Shown: piece after piece, positions 18,620 through 26,784 of the stretch
Numbering within the stretch: the first letter of the stretch is position 1
Layout of the letters: each line of letters opens with the position of its first letter
Assembly: GCA_003141715.1 (NCBI GenBank)
Contig: PLNF01000086.1
Span: forward strand, 28,755-74,466
Source of the DNA: Bacteroidales bacterium
GTDB lineage: Bacteria > Bacteroidota > Bacteroidia > Bacteroidales > VadinHA17
Reading direction: 5' to 3'
Length of the DNA stretch: 45,712 nt
The notes under the pieces: generated by a model
What the model was told of the DNA's origin: nothing
The model's input: only the letters and a program-made list of their open reading frames with translations
The model's database searches: none
Position numbers and translations under genes: made by a program

Positions 18620-19870
18620 ATGGAAAGAAATTTAGAACCGTCCGCAATTAAAGGTACTATCAAAGCTCCGGCTTCAAAAAGCATGACACAACGCGCAATT
18701 TCTGCCGCGTTACTGGCTGACGGTCAAAGTGTAATCCATAATCCATCGTATTGCGACGATTCATTGGCGGCAATGAGTATTGCAGTCGGACTGGGAGCCA
18801 GGGTTGAACCTCAGGTTAACGAGCTGAAGATAAATGGTTCTGCAATTATGAAAGAATCTAAGCTGAATTGCGGAGAATCTGGCCTGGCAATCCGTATGTT
18901 TTCCCCTATCGCTGCTTTATATCCTGCTGAAATTACGATGGTTGGTGCAAATTCTCTTAAAAAAAGACCAATGTTTATGATTGAAGAGGCTTTAAATCAG
19001 CTTGGAGTGAAATGTACAAGCTCTGCTGGGTTTCTTCCTCTTACAATTCAGGGACCTTTGGTCGGCGGGCATTGTGAAATTGACGGGTCGGTTAGCAGCC
19101 AATTATTAACCGGGCTGTTAATGGCTTTACCTCTGGCTGCCAAAAACTCTGAAATCAAGGTCAATAACCTGAAGAGCAAACCATACATTGACATGACGAT
19201 CCAGCTTCTGAAGTCATTCGGCATAACGGTGGAGAATTCAGATTATAGTTTGTTCCATATTCAGGGAAATCAAAAGTATACGCCTCAAAGTTATACAGTG
19301 GAGGGGGACTGGAGTGGAGGAGCATTTCTCCTGGTTGCCAGTGCTATTAACGGTCAGTTGTGTATTAAAGGGCTTCGGCGAGACAGCATGCAAAGTGATA
19401 TGTCAATAATTAACGCACTGGAGGAAGCCGGTGCTCATATGATAATAGATGAAGACCAGATTGAGATTACAAAATCAGAATTAAAAGCGTTTGAATTTAA
19501 TGCTACGGAATCACCGGATCTGTTCCCTCCGCTCGTTGCACTTGCATCCTATTGTGAAGGAATTTCAGTCATTAAAGGGGTATCAAGACTAATATATAAG
19601 GAGAGTGACCGGGCTAAAGCTCTTAAGGAAGAGTTTGGCAAAATGAAAGTTAAGATTGAGATTAATGATGATCTTATGTATGTGACCGGAGGAAGGCCAC
19701 AGGGCGCAAGGGTTGAATCGCATGATGACCATCGCATTGCAATGGCTCTTGCGGTCGCATCACTTGGAGCAACCGGAAAAGTTTCCATCAGGGACTCACA
19801 ATGTGTCGCTAAATCATATCCCGGTTTCTTTGATGATCTCAGACATCTTGGTGCTGTAGTTCATGAATGA
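18620..19870 (+). CDS. aroA: 3-phosphoshikimate 1-carboxyvinyltransferase (EPSP synthase)
   Basis: Transfers enolpyruvate from PEP to shikimate 3-phosphate; 416 residues, two inside-out alpha/beta domains. PASKSMTQRAISAALLADG (14-32) binds shikimate-3-phosphate and PEP, DGSVSSQLLTGLLMALPL and SESPDLFPPLVALA-like segments follow, and HDDHRIAMALAVASLG is the C-terminal signature. The glycine-rich PEP loop is NCGESGLAIRMF rather than the GNAGTAMR of proteobacterial enzymes. It is the last gene of the Phe/Tyr operon; no clear terminator follows. Confidence 0.94.
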   Translation: MERNLEPSAIKGTIKAPASKSMTQRAISAALLADGQSVIHNPSYCDDSLAAMSIAVGLGARVEPQVNELKINGSAIMKESKLNCGESGLAIRMFSPIAALYPAEITMVGANSLKKRPMFMIEEALNQLGVKCTSSAGFLPLTIQGPLVGGHCEIDGSVSSQLLTGLLMALPLAAKNSEIKVNNLKSKPYIDMTIQLLKSFGITVENSDYSLFHIQGNQKYTPQSYTVEGDWSGGAFLLVASAINGQLCIKGLRRDSMQSDMSIINALEEAGAHMIIDEDQIEITKSELKAFEFNATESPDLFPPLVALASYCEGISVIKGVSRLIYKESDRAKALKEEFGKMKVKIEINDDLMYVTGGRPQGARVESHDDHRIAMALAVASLGATGKVSIRDSQCVAKSYPGFFDDLRHLGAVVHE

Positions 19871-19951
19871 TACCTGACAAGTCTTTTTTATGCAATTCCG
19901 ATCATAAAAAGGGTTATTTCAAAGAAAAATTAAAAAATAATTGATTTTTTG

Positions 19952-19980
19952 TTGATATTTTAAATTTATTATTATTTTTG
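19952..19980 (+). promoter_or_regulatory. Promoter of the trpB transcript
   Basis: TTG (19952-19954), an 18-nt spacer, then TATTTTTG (19973-19980): an exact match to the Bacteroidota promoter pattern. Confidence 0.78.
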
Positions 19981-19997
19981 TCGTCATGAAAGCACAA

Positions 19998-20060
19998 ATG
20001 TTTTATATATGGTCGTGGCGCAGCTTAACTGATTCAGCTGTGAAACAAGCCATTATATAA
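19998..20060 (+). CDS. Tryptophan leader peptide
   Basis: A 20-codon frame starting MFYIWSWRSL, with two Trp codons (20010-20012 and 20016-20018), ending at TAA. An in-frame ATG at 19986 would add MKAQ, but it falls about where transcription should start. The ATG at 19998 keeps the 18-nt spacing from the -7 box seen in the other leaders. The Trp codons directly precede the 5' strand of a 1:2 hairpin, and an antiterminator and terminator follow. This is the classical trp-leader arrangement, here ahead of a solitary trpB. Confidence 0.82.
   Translation: MFYIWSWRSLTDSAVKQAII
20019..20042 (+). promoter_or_regulatory. 1:2 hairpin of the trp attenuator
   Basis: CGCAGCT (20019-20025) pairs with AGCTGTG (20036-20042) across a 10-nt loop. 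A ribosome stalled on the Trp codons ending at 20018 would cover the 5' strand and release the 3' strand. Confidence 0.65.
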
Positions 20061-20102
20061 CACTAACAAGATATTTATTTATAGAGGCACGCTGTTCACA
20101 GC
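20037..20102 (+). promoter_or_regulatory. Antiterminator pairing of the trp attenuator
   Basis: GCTGTGAA (20037-20044) is the exact complement of TTCACAGC (20095-20102). The latter forms the loop and first four bases of the terminator's 3' arm, so the two structures exclude each other. Confidence 0.72.
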
Positions 20103-20113
20103 ATGCCTTTTTT
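20085..20113 (+). terminator. Intrinsic terminator of the trp attenuator
   Basis: Stem AGGCA-C-GCTG / CAGC-A-TGCCT (nine pairs, one C-A mismatch), loop TTCA, then six T residues. It ends 38 nt before the trpB ATG. Confidence 0.85.
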
Positions 20114-20151
20114 GTTATAAAATTTTTAACCATCACTAATATTTAACAACT

Positions 20152-21513
20152 ATGGAAAAGATCAGAAAAATAATCTTAAGCGAAAGCGAAATGCCGAGGC
20201 AATGGTATAATATCGTGGCAGATATGCCTAACAAACCAATGCCGCCGTTGCATCCGGTTACAAAACAACCGGTCGGTCCGGAGGACCTTGCCGCTGTTTT
20301 TCCCATGGAGCTTATAAAACAGGAGGTATCAGCCGAGAGGTATATTGATATACCGGATGAAGTACTTGATCTCTATACTGCCTTTCGTCCCTCACCTCTC
20401 TTCAGGGCATTTAGCCTTGAAAAAGCCCTGGGTACAAAAAGCAAAATCTACTACAAGTATGAAGGCGGCAATTATTCCGGCTCTCATAAAGCCAACACTG
20501 CAATTGCGCAGGCATATTATAACAAAATGGAAGGAATAAAAAGAATTACCACTGAGACCGGAGCCGGACAGTGGGGAAGTGCCATGGCTTTCGCCTGCCA
20601 CCATTTCGGACTTGAACTTCTGGTCTTTATGGTAAAGGTCAGCTATGACCAGAAACCAGGCCGCAAGCTTTTGATGAACACTTATAATGCCAAGGTAGTC
20701 GCTTCACCAAGCACTATGACGGTGGCCGGAAGGAGAGTTCTTGAACTGGACCCCGATTCCCCGGGAAGTCTGGGTATAGCAATTTCCGAAGCTATGGAGG
20801 TGGCGGTACAGGATCCGTATACCAAATACTCACTCGGCAGCGTCCTTAACCATGTTATTCTTCACCAGACCATCATAGGACAGGAAGCACTTCTTCAAAT
20901 GGGAAAAACAGGTGATTACCCTGATGTTGTGATCGGCTGTTTTGGAGGAGGTTCGAATTTCTCAGGAATTGCATTTCCGTTCCTGCGCGAAAAGTTGCTT
21001 AACGGAAAAAATATAAGGCTTGTGGCCGTTGAGCCTGCCTCGTGTCCAAAACTTACGAAAGGAAAATTCATGTACGACTTCGGCGATTCGGCAGGGATGA
21101 CTCCTCTCCTTCCCATGTACACTCTGGGACATAATTTTATGCCTGAGAAGATTCATGCAGGTGGTTTACGCTACCACGGTGCAGGAGTTCTTGTAAGCCA
21201 GCTCCTCAAAGATGGATTTGTTGAGGCAAAGGCAAAGATGCAGAGGGAATGTTTTGAAGCAGGCGTGCTTTTCGCAAGGACAGAAGGTATTCTTCCTGCT
21301 CCCGAATCGACTTATGCTATTGCCGGTGCTCTTGATGAGGCAAGAAAGGCCGATCTGGAAGGGATCTCAAGGACGATACTCTTTAACCTGAGTGGCCATG
21401 GCCATTTCGACATTTCTGCTTATGAGAAGTATTTCGAAAATAATCTTCCTGACCATGAACTGACAAGCCTGGAGGTTGACGAAGCGATAGCTAAAATTAA
21501 TATCCCCGTGTGA
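20152..21513 (+). CDS. trpB: Tryptophan synthase beta chain, TrpB2 type
   Basis: PLP enzyme (453 residues) that joins indole and serine. The length and sequence (RPSPLFRAFSLEKALG, YKYEGGNYSGSHKANTA with the PLP lysine, TTETGAGQWGSA, the phosphate-binding CFGGGSNFSG, HAGGLRYHGAG) identify the TrpB2 class rather than the about 400-residue TrpB1 that pairs with TrpA. No trpA or other trp gene is adjacent. The tryptophan-type attenuator upstream argues that it really serves tryptophan supply, perhaps salvaging indole. It ends facing the NIPSNAP gene. Confidence 0.92.
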   Translation: MEKIRKIILSESEMPRQWYNIVADMPNKPMPPLHPVTKQPVGPEDLAAVFPMELIKQEVSAERYIDIPDEVLDLYTAFRPSPLFRAFSLEKALGTKSKIYYKYEGGNYSGSHKANTAIAQAYYNKMEGIKRITTETGAGQWGSAMAFACHHFGLELLVFMVKVSYDQKPGRKLLMNTYNAKVVASPSTMTVAGRRVLELDPDSPGSLGIAISEAMEVAVQDPYTKYSLGSVLNHVILHQTIIGQEALLQMGKTGDYPDVVIGCFGGGSNFSGIAFPFLREKLLNGKNIRLVAVEPASCPKLTKGKFMYDFGDSAGMTPLLPMYTLGHNFMPEKIHAGGLRYHGAGVLVSQLLKDGFVEAKAKMQRECFEAGVLFARTEGILPAPESTYAIAGALDEARKADLEGISRTILFNLSGHGHFDISAYEKYFENNLPDHELTSLEVDEAIAKINIPV

Positions 21514-21514
21514 C

Positions 21515-21560
21515 CTCTCCCTAAACCGAGCGAAGGCGAAGGGAGAAGGGGTCGGGGGCA
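21515..21560. repeat. CCCT/GGGA intergenic element after trpB
   Basis: A CTCTCCCT pyrimidine arm and GAAGGGAGAAGGGG purine arm flank a GCGAAGGC core, in the gap between convergent trpB and the NIPSNAP gene. It resembles the elements at 13639 and 30711. It could form a hairpin in either transcript and act as a boundary for both. Confidence 0.5.
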
Positions 21561-21588
21561 TGAGGTAAAAAAATACAGAGATGAAACA

Positions 21589-22386
21589 TTAAAAATCAGA
21601 ATACGAAGTCGGATGAAGCAGATATGGATTGGGTTTTGAGACTGTGTTTTTGTACTCATCCATTCCTGAAAGTTTCTTCCATTCCTCAGTTTTGCCAAAA
21701 GCACTCCAATGATCATCGTGTGATTTCATATCCGAAAAAGTAGTCATATACATAAGATTCGGCATATGGCTTCCCACCAATACTTCAGCATAAAATACAG
21801 GATTGAAACTCAGCTTCTTAAATAAGTCAATCTCTCCTCCCTGGTTGAACATTTCAATCTTTTTTACAGCTTTCGCTTCAGTTGCACTCTCGTAACTACG
21901 TAGTTCATAGATTCTTTCTGAAGGAGAAGTGGTAAATTTAGGTGCAACAAACTGAGGCATATTCATAAAAGCTTTCAGAAAAATGCTTTCGTATCTTTTA
22001 TAGGGTGGATCGTTGTAAGGGGCATCAATAAAAGATTTCCCGGCATCCCAATATACCTTGTCTTTTTGAAGAAGTCCAGGCAATTGCATAAACTGATCAA
22101 CAGTATTGAAAGGTATAAACACATAGATTAATTTCCCGAAAGTTGTATCTGCTTCAACTGGTTTAAACACACCTACTACGGGAATTCCAGCTCGATGAAG
22201 TGCCGGCAGATATGCCTCTTTAAGGTAGGTCTCAACCCTGCCCTCCTGTGTTTTATCAGCAATCCGGTAAATCTTAATCTCATAATACTGTTGTTTTGCT
22301 GGCCCAGCTCCAAATCCATTGATTACAACAGATATGAATAACAATAATGCCGGGAATATCCGGTAAAGAAAATTTGATTTTTTCAT
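21589..22386 (-). CDS. Exported NIPSNAP-family protein
   Basis: 265 residues with an N-terminal signal peptide (hydrophobic FPALLLFISVVINGFGAG, residues 11-28). Two NIPSNAP/ferredoxin-like modules follow: about 33-130 (YYEIKIYRIADKTQEGRVETYL) and about 152-263 (IYELRSYESATEAKAVKKIEMF, then a conserved HDDHWSAFGKTEEWKKL). The family has no settled enzymatic role; exported forms recur in Bacteroidota glycan-degrading loci. It is the third gene of a minus-strand set with the DUF6807 and oxidoreductase genes (26-bp gap). Confidence 0.82.
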   Translation of the reverse strand: MKKSNFLYRIFPALLLFISVVINGFGAGPAKQQYYEIKIYRIADKTQEGRVETYLKEAYLPALHRAGIPVVGVFKPVEADTTFGKLIYVFIPFNTVDQFMQLPGLLQKDKVYWDAGKSFIDAPYNDPPYKRYESIFLKAFMNMPQFVAPKFTTSPSERIYELRSYESATEAKAVKKIEMFNQGGEIDLFKKLSFNPVFYAEVLVGSHMPNLMYMTTFSDMKSHDDHWSAFGKTEEWKKLSGMDEYKNTVSKPNPYLLHPTSYSDF

Positions 22387-22412
22387 AGTTAAATTTTTTA
22401 TTGTGTAAAATA

Positions 22413-23495
22413 TTAATATGTCTTTAAAAACTCCTTAAAGATTGTATTTGCTTTTTCAGGTGTTAGTTCTGAACCCGATTGAACATAAAATCTGTGATAC
22501 AAAGTCACAGATTGCCCTTTTTCGATTTTGTAACTCCGCTTCTCCTGTTTTGGATCATAAGAATTCTGTCCAAAGTTATTGAATGAAAAAAGACCATATC
22601 CCCGGGTATGAGCATAAGCCGGGTAGCCGGTGTTTTTAGGATTATCAAAAATAGCCATGGAAATGGTGACATTATCTTTCGCTCCGGTCAGGATCACCCA
22701 GTCATTTCTGGTTCCCCATACCGAGTCTCCCTTTAATCCTTTGCTTGAAGTGTATATTCCTGTAACACCAGTATTATCTATGGCTTTGACTGTCGTGGGA
22801 TTGCCTTTGTCATCTGTAAAGATCAGCGATTCATTTGAAGGCATTTCAAATGCCCTGTCAACCCTTATAGCAAACATACCTTCCTTGCTATCGCCTATTG
22901 TGACCGGACCATTAATCGCTGTTAATGTTGAAATATGATCAATTGTCCGGGAATTCTTGTCCCCCGAAAAGATGTACCTTGTGTTCTCAGTTAACAATGT
23001 GTTCCCTTTGTTGTCATCCCAGTTTAATACTACCTCAAGTATTCCTTTCTTCCCGCTTACTGCTTTAACAATTTTCTGGTGAACAATATGTCCATAGGAA
23101 TCTTTCTTATCAGCCGGGATAGCAGAAGAATTATTCCAGAAATCAAGTCCATTGACATTGCCATAGTTAAACCAGATCCCTATATGGTGAGGGTGATCTA
23201 TGCGTTCACCCTTTCTTGGTTCAATCGGATAACCTCGTGTGATCACTGAACCGTCAGGAGCATTAACAGGAAAAAGAAAGGGCTTTTCAATATTTTCGGG
23301 ATACTGATAAGATGTAAAAAAGCTGCTGTTAACAAAGACATCAACTTTATGTTTGTCATCGACCCTGACAAGTTTTACCGCAGTGTCTTTGGAAGATTGA
23401 CAGTTAAGGATCATTCCTGAAAACAAAAAAGCAAGAATACAGAATCCTCTGGATATCAAGATCATGCTTCCTGATAAATTTTTTATTGTTCTCAT
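22413..23495 (-). CDS. DUF6807 (PmoA-like) family lipoprotein
   Basis: 360 residues with a signal sequence and probable lipobox ending at Cys32 (GMILNC), placing it in the cell envelope. The body matches the 'PmoA family' DUF6807 proteins: GYPIEPRKGERIDHPHHIGIWF with the HPHH motif, then NGLDFWNNS, and a C-terminal beta-rich region with YHRFYVQSG. These proteins commonly sit beside Gfo/Idh/MocA dehydrogenases in sugar-catabolic loci, as here; a glycoside or polysaccharide-related role is inferred, with no biochemical basis visible. The name PmoA does not imply methane oxidation. Confidence 0.78.
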   Translation of the reverse strand: MRTIKNLSGSMILISRGFCILAFLFSGMILNCQSSKDTAVKLVRVDDKHKVDVFVNSSFFTSYQYPENIEKPFLFPVNAPDGSVITRGYPIEPRKGERIDHPHHIGIWFNYGNVNGLDFWNNSSAIPADKKDSYGHIVHQKIVKAVSGKKGILEVVLNWDDNKGNTLLTENTRYIFSGDKNSRTIDHISTLTAINGPVTIGDSKEGMFAIRVDRAFEMPSNESLIFTDDKGNPTTVKAIDNTGVTGIYTSSKGLKGDSVWGTRNDWVILTGAKDNVTISMAIFDNPKNTGYPAYAHTRGYGLFSFNNFGQNSYDPKQEKRSYKIEKGQSVTLYHRFYVQSGSELTPEKANTIFKEFLKTY

Positions 23496-23510
23496 GGTTG
23501 ATAGTAGGTT

Positions 23511-24833
23511 TTAATATCGGAATACTTTCCCGCCTGCAAGAACTTCCTGTTTTTCCTCATCAAATGAAGCTTTCTCACCAGTCCTGAGTGCCGCTGTACA
23601 CATTATGGTAGCTATGGAATGATTATAACCTGCCATGATATCTGCATTTGGCTTCTTACGGTCACGAACACATTCCATCCAGTTCCTCATATGCGCATTA
23701 GTCATTGGATCGGAACCTTTATTGGCAGATGTTTCTACCTTAAATCCTGGTAAATCCATGGGTTCAAGAAGATTCGGCTGCATATTCATTTCCCTGGCAT
23801 CACCCGCACTGAGACCACCTTCAGAATTTATTTTATTTGTATCAAGATTGAGTGAACCTCCATTTGAGAAATAAATCTCTTTGGTTCCGCCGGCTGAGTT
23901 GGTGAAGCGTGAGGTATAGACAACCTGGAATCCGGAATTGCCATCGCTATAATCCATTACTGCTGTCATCGTGTCATAATTGGTACGTCCGTCTTTCCAT
24001 AAATAAATACCTCCATTTGCTGCAACGCTTTTTGGATGACTTAATCCGGTGAACCAATGAACTGTATCAATCTGGTGTGCCATCCATTGCCCCGGGATTC
24101 CTGATGAATACGGCCAGAACAGCCTGAATTCGAGATATTTCCTTGGATCCCATGCTGCAGGTTCACGATTCATCTGGAACCGTTTCCAGTCAGTATCAGC
24201 CTCCTTTATAACCGATGTAAGCTGAGGCCTTCTCCATCTGCCCGGCTGGTTCACATTCCACGACATCTCAACCATAACAATATTCCCAAACTTCCCGGAC
24301 CTTATATAATCATTAGCGGCTATATAATTTGGAGTACTCCTGCGTTGGGAACCAATCTGAACAATCTTTTTGGAATCCTGAACAGCTTTTAATGCTTCCC
24401 TGGCATCAGACATTGTCTCAGCAAAAGGCTTTTCACAATATGCATCATGTCCTTCCCTTACAGCCTCAGCAAGTACTAACGCATGCTGAAAATCCGCAGT
24501 GCTTATAATAACAGCATCTGTATCTTTACCACTATACAGCTCATCATTGTTTCGGGCTTTTCTGATTGTTATCCCTTTTCCTTTGAAGAAAGTTTCAGCC
24601 TCATCGCGACGTCTGTTCCATAAATCAGATACCGCAACTATTTCAAAGTTAAATTCTTTTTCCAGGCTAAGGAATGCAGGAGCCAGCGATGTCCTAAACC
24701 GGTCAGAAAAACCAACGATACCAACACGAACCCTGTCATTTGCACCAGGGATGCGTGAATAACTCTTTGCACCCAGCGTCAAAGCTGCCGCTCCCAGTGC
24801 CGATTTTTGAATGAATTCTCTGCGTGTTGTCAT
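23511..24833 (-). CDS. Tat-exported Gfo/Idh/MocA-family oxidoreductase
   Basis: 440 residues. The N-terminus TTRREFIQKSALGAAALTLG is a twin-arginine signal, so the folded, NAD(P)-loaded enzyme is exported. Then comes a Rossmann domain (VRVGIVGFSDRFR, about 35-160) including the conserved EKPFAETMSDA, and a substrate-binding alpha/beta domain. Exported members often act on glycosides by transient oxidation of the sugar; substrate unknown here. It leads a minus-strand operon (15 bp to DUF6807). A promoter is not obvious in the 95-bp gap to its right. Confidence 0.85.
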   Translation of the reverse strand: MTTRREFIQKSALGAAALTLGAKSYSRIPGANDRVRVGIVGFSDRFRTSLAPAFLSLEKEFNFEIVAVSDLWNRRRDEAETFFKGKGITIRKARNNDELYSGKDTDAVIISTADFQHALVLAEAVREGHDAYCEKPFAETMSDAREALKAVQDSKKIVQIGSQRRSTPNYIAANDYIRSGKFGNIVMVEMSWNVNQPGRWRRPQLTSVIKEADTDWKRFQMNREPAAWDPRKYLEFRLFWPYSSGIPGQWMAHQIDTVHWFTGLSHPKSVAANGGIYLWKDGRTNYDTMTAVMDYSDGNSGFQVVYTSRFTNSAGGTKEIYFSNGGSLNLDTNKINSEGGLSAGDAREMNMQPNLLEPMDLPGFKVETSANKGSDPMTNAHMRNWMECVRDRKKPNADIMAGYNHSIATIMCTAALRTGEKASFDEEKQEVLAGGKVFRY

Positions 24834-24937
24834 TTTTAATCTATTTTAATCTGTTTATACCTATTTCAATTTAATATACGAAATTAGGAAAATAATAGAA
24901 TTTATATACTTTTAAGTTATAATAGAATTTGAAAGAA

Positions 24938-25459
24938 ATGAAGAGAATAATTGTTGATATGGATGGAGTTCTGGCAGATGTATACCCTCGTTTCTTTGAG
25001 CTTTATGAGGAAGAAACCGGGTTACGGAAAACTATGGATGAGATGATCGGCCTTAAGGAGGGTGAAGCATTTCCCGAACTATACCGTTGGGTGGAAACAC
25101 CCGGATTTTTCAGAACTATTCCTGTGATGCCTGGTAGTCAAAAGGTTTTAAAATTACTTAATGAAACCTATGAAATAATAGTTATTTCGATGGCAACTGA
25201 ATTCCCTGTAAGCCTTACTGACAAACAATTGTGGATGAATGACAATTTCCCTTTCGTAAGCTGGAAACAGGTTGTTTTCTGTGGTAATAAAAGTTTAATA
25301 CCTGCAGATCTAATGATCGACGACCATTTTAAAAACCTTGACAATTTTGATGGTGAAACAATTATGTTCATCCAGCCTCATAATATAAACAAAACCAATC
25401 ATCATCATAAAACAGTCTCTTCCTGGGCAGAAATTGAAAAGCTCCTTCTGCCTGATTAA
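24938..25459 (+). CDS. 5'(3')-deoxyribonucleotidase-like HAD phosphatase
   Basis: 173 residues from ATG 24938 (MKRIIVDMDGVLADVY); the upstream TTG at 24929 would merely add three residues. DMDGVLAD gives the HAD nucleophile and acid/base Asp pair, and LMIDDHFKNLDNF the metal-binding motif. The helical cap insert and length fit the bacterial NT5C/YorS-like deoxyribonucleotidase family, which dephosphorylates dNMPs. It is isolated from the flanking genes in function, starting 105 bp from the divergent oxidoreductase. Confidence 0.8.
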   Translation: MKRIIVDMDGVLADVYPRFFELYEEETGLRKTMDEMIGLKEGEAFPELYRWVETPGFFRTIPVMPGSQKVLKLLNETYEIIVISMATEFPVSLTDKQLWMNDNFPFVSWKQVVFCGNKSLIPADLMIDDHFKNLDNFDGETIMFIQPHNINKTNHHHKTVSSWAEIEKLLLPD

Positions 25460-25498
25460 ATTAAATTCTGATTTATTTATATCAGATTATAAATATTA

Positions 25499-25506
25499 TA
25501 ACTTTG
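25499..25506 (+). promoter_or_regulatory. -7 box upstream of the acyltransferase-like gene
   Basis: TAACTTTG matches TAnnTTTG, 56 nt before the start at 25562. No clear TTG is seen at the -33 position. Confidence 0.45.
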
Positions 25507-25561
25507 AAACTCCGGTAGTCGTGATCTTTTTGTAACTGCTAATACTAAATAAAAAATAAAA

Positions 25562-26683
25562 ATGGAAAACGAGAACAAACCTGCTGTCAAACGTTTATAC
25601 TCCCTTGATGCATTACGCGGATTCGATATGTTCTGGATTGCCGGAGGAGAAGGAATTTTTGTTGGTCTGGCTTCACTTACCGGATGGCCAATCTTTCTCT
25701 GGTGGTCTGTACAGTTGGGGCACGTACAATGGCATGGATTCCATTTTGAAGATATGATCTTCCCTCTTTTTCTTTTTATTGCCGGAATATCATTCCCGTT
25801 CTCGCTGGCAAAACGTATTTCAAACAATGACAGCCGCCGTTCAATTTATAAACATGTTATCAGTCGCGGACTGATCCTCGTATTATTAGGTATAGTTTAT
25901 AATAATGGCGTGAATTTCGATTTTGCCCATTTACGATATGGAAGTGTTCTTGGAAGAATCGGTCTGGCATGGATGTTCGGCGCTCTCATTTTCATGAACA
26001 CCAGGCTATCATGGCGGATCATTTGGTTAGTAGTACTATTAATTGGTTACTGGCTTTTGTTGGTACTATTCCCGGCACACGACCTTGGATCGACCGATAT
26101 TTTTTCACGGGAAGGAAACCTTGCCAGTTACATCGATCGTCTGCTGATGCCCGGTAAACTTTATCTGGATAATCATGATCCTGAAGGACTGTTCAGTACA
26201 ATCCCTGCTATCGGAACAGCTTTGCTTGGAATGTTTACGGGAGAATTTATGTTGTCAAAATACCTGAATGACAAACCTCTGAAAAAGGTTTTATACCTTA
26301 TTCTTGCAGGAATTGCTTTAGTGATTATAGGCAGGATCTGGAACCTTGCATTCCCGATCAACAAGAATCTCTGGACAAGTTCATTTGTATGCTTTGTTGG
26401 CGGTCTGAGCCTCCTGCTTTTCTCAATCTTCTATCTCATAATTGATATGTGGCAGTACAAAAAATGGGCATTTTTCTTCGTGGTAATCGGGATGAACCCG
26501 ATCACAATTTATCTCACAGAACGAATAGTTAATTTCGGATCTGCAACCAAATTCTTGTTCGGAGGTCTTACAGCTCTTATGCCGGCAGCATGGGCGGAAC
26601 TGATTGATGGAATCGGGTTAACAACTATAGCATGGTTGTTCCTCTATTTTCTTTATAAAAAGAAGATATTTTTGAAGATCTGA
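25562..26683 (+). CDS. HGSNAT-like integral membrane acyltransferase (DUF5009/COG4299)
   Basis: 373 residues, about ten membrane segments. It has the family signature RLYSLDALRGFDMFWIAGGE at the N-terminus and HGFHFEDMIFPLFLFIAGISFPFS, whose histidine and aspartate-containing loop is conserved in heparan-alpha-glucosaminide N-acetyltransferase relatives. Later segments include IPAIGTALLGMFTGE and GMNPITIYLTERIV. Such proteins carry acetyl groups from cytoplasmic acetyl-CoA across the inner membrane to sugars. They are frequent in Bacteroidota glycan loci; the substrate here is unknown. Confidence 0.82.
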   Translation: MENENKPAVKRLYSLDALRGFDMFWIAGGEGIFVGLASLTGWPIFLWWSVQLGHVQWHGFHFEDMIFPLFLFIAGISFPFSLAKRISNNDSRRSIYKHVISRGLILVLLGIVYNNGVNFDFAHLRYGSVLGRIGLAWMFGALIFMNTRLSWRIIWLVVLLIGYWLLLVLFPAHDLGSTDIFSREGNLASYIDRLLMPGKLYLDNHDPEGLFSTIPAIGTALLGMFTGEFMLSKYLNDKPLKKVLYLILAGIALVIIGRIWNLAFPINKNLWTSSFVCFVGGLSLLLFSIFYLIIDMWQYKKWAFFFVVIGMNPITIYLTERIVNFGSATKFLFGGLTALMPAAWAELIDGIGLTTIAWLFLYFLYKKKIFLKI

Positions 26684-26784
26684 TCTCGTGGAAAGATGTG
26701 AGTCATAATCATATATTAATGAAAGTTGTTGTCAGAATTGTTGTTCATATAATACGGATATAAGTAATCAATAGAACTTAAGTC

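Noticed and set aside
20011-20045. A tRNA-like stretch (GTGGCGCAGC, then CAGCTGTGAAAC) ahead of trpB
   Set aside because: No acceptor stem, anticodon arm or TTC-loop can be completed; the pairing is explained by the trp attenuator.
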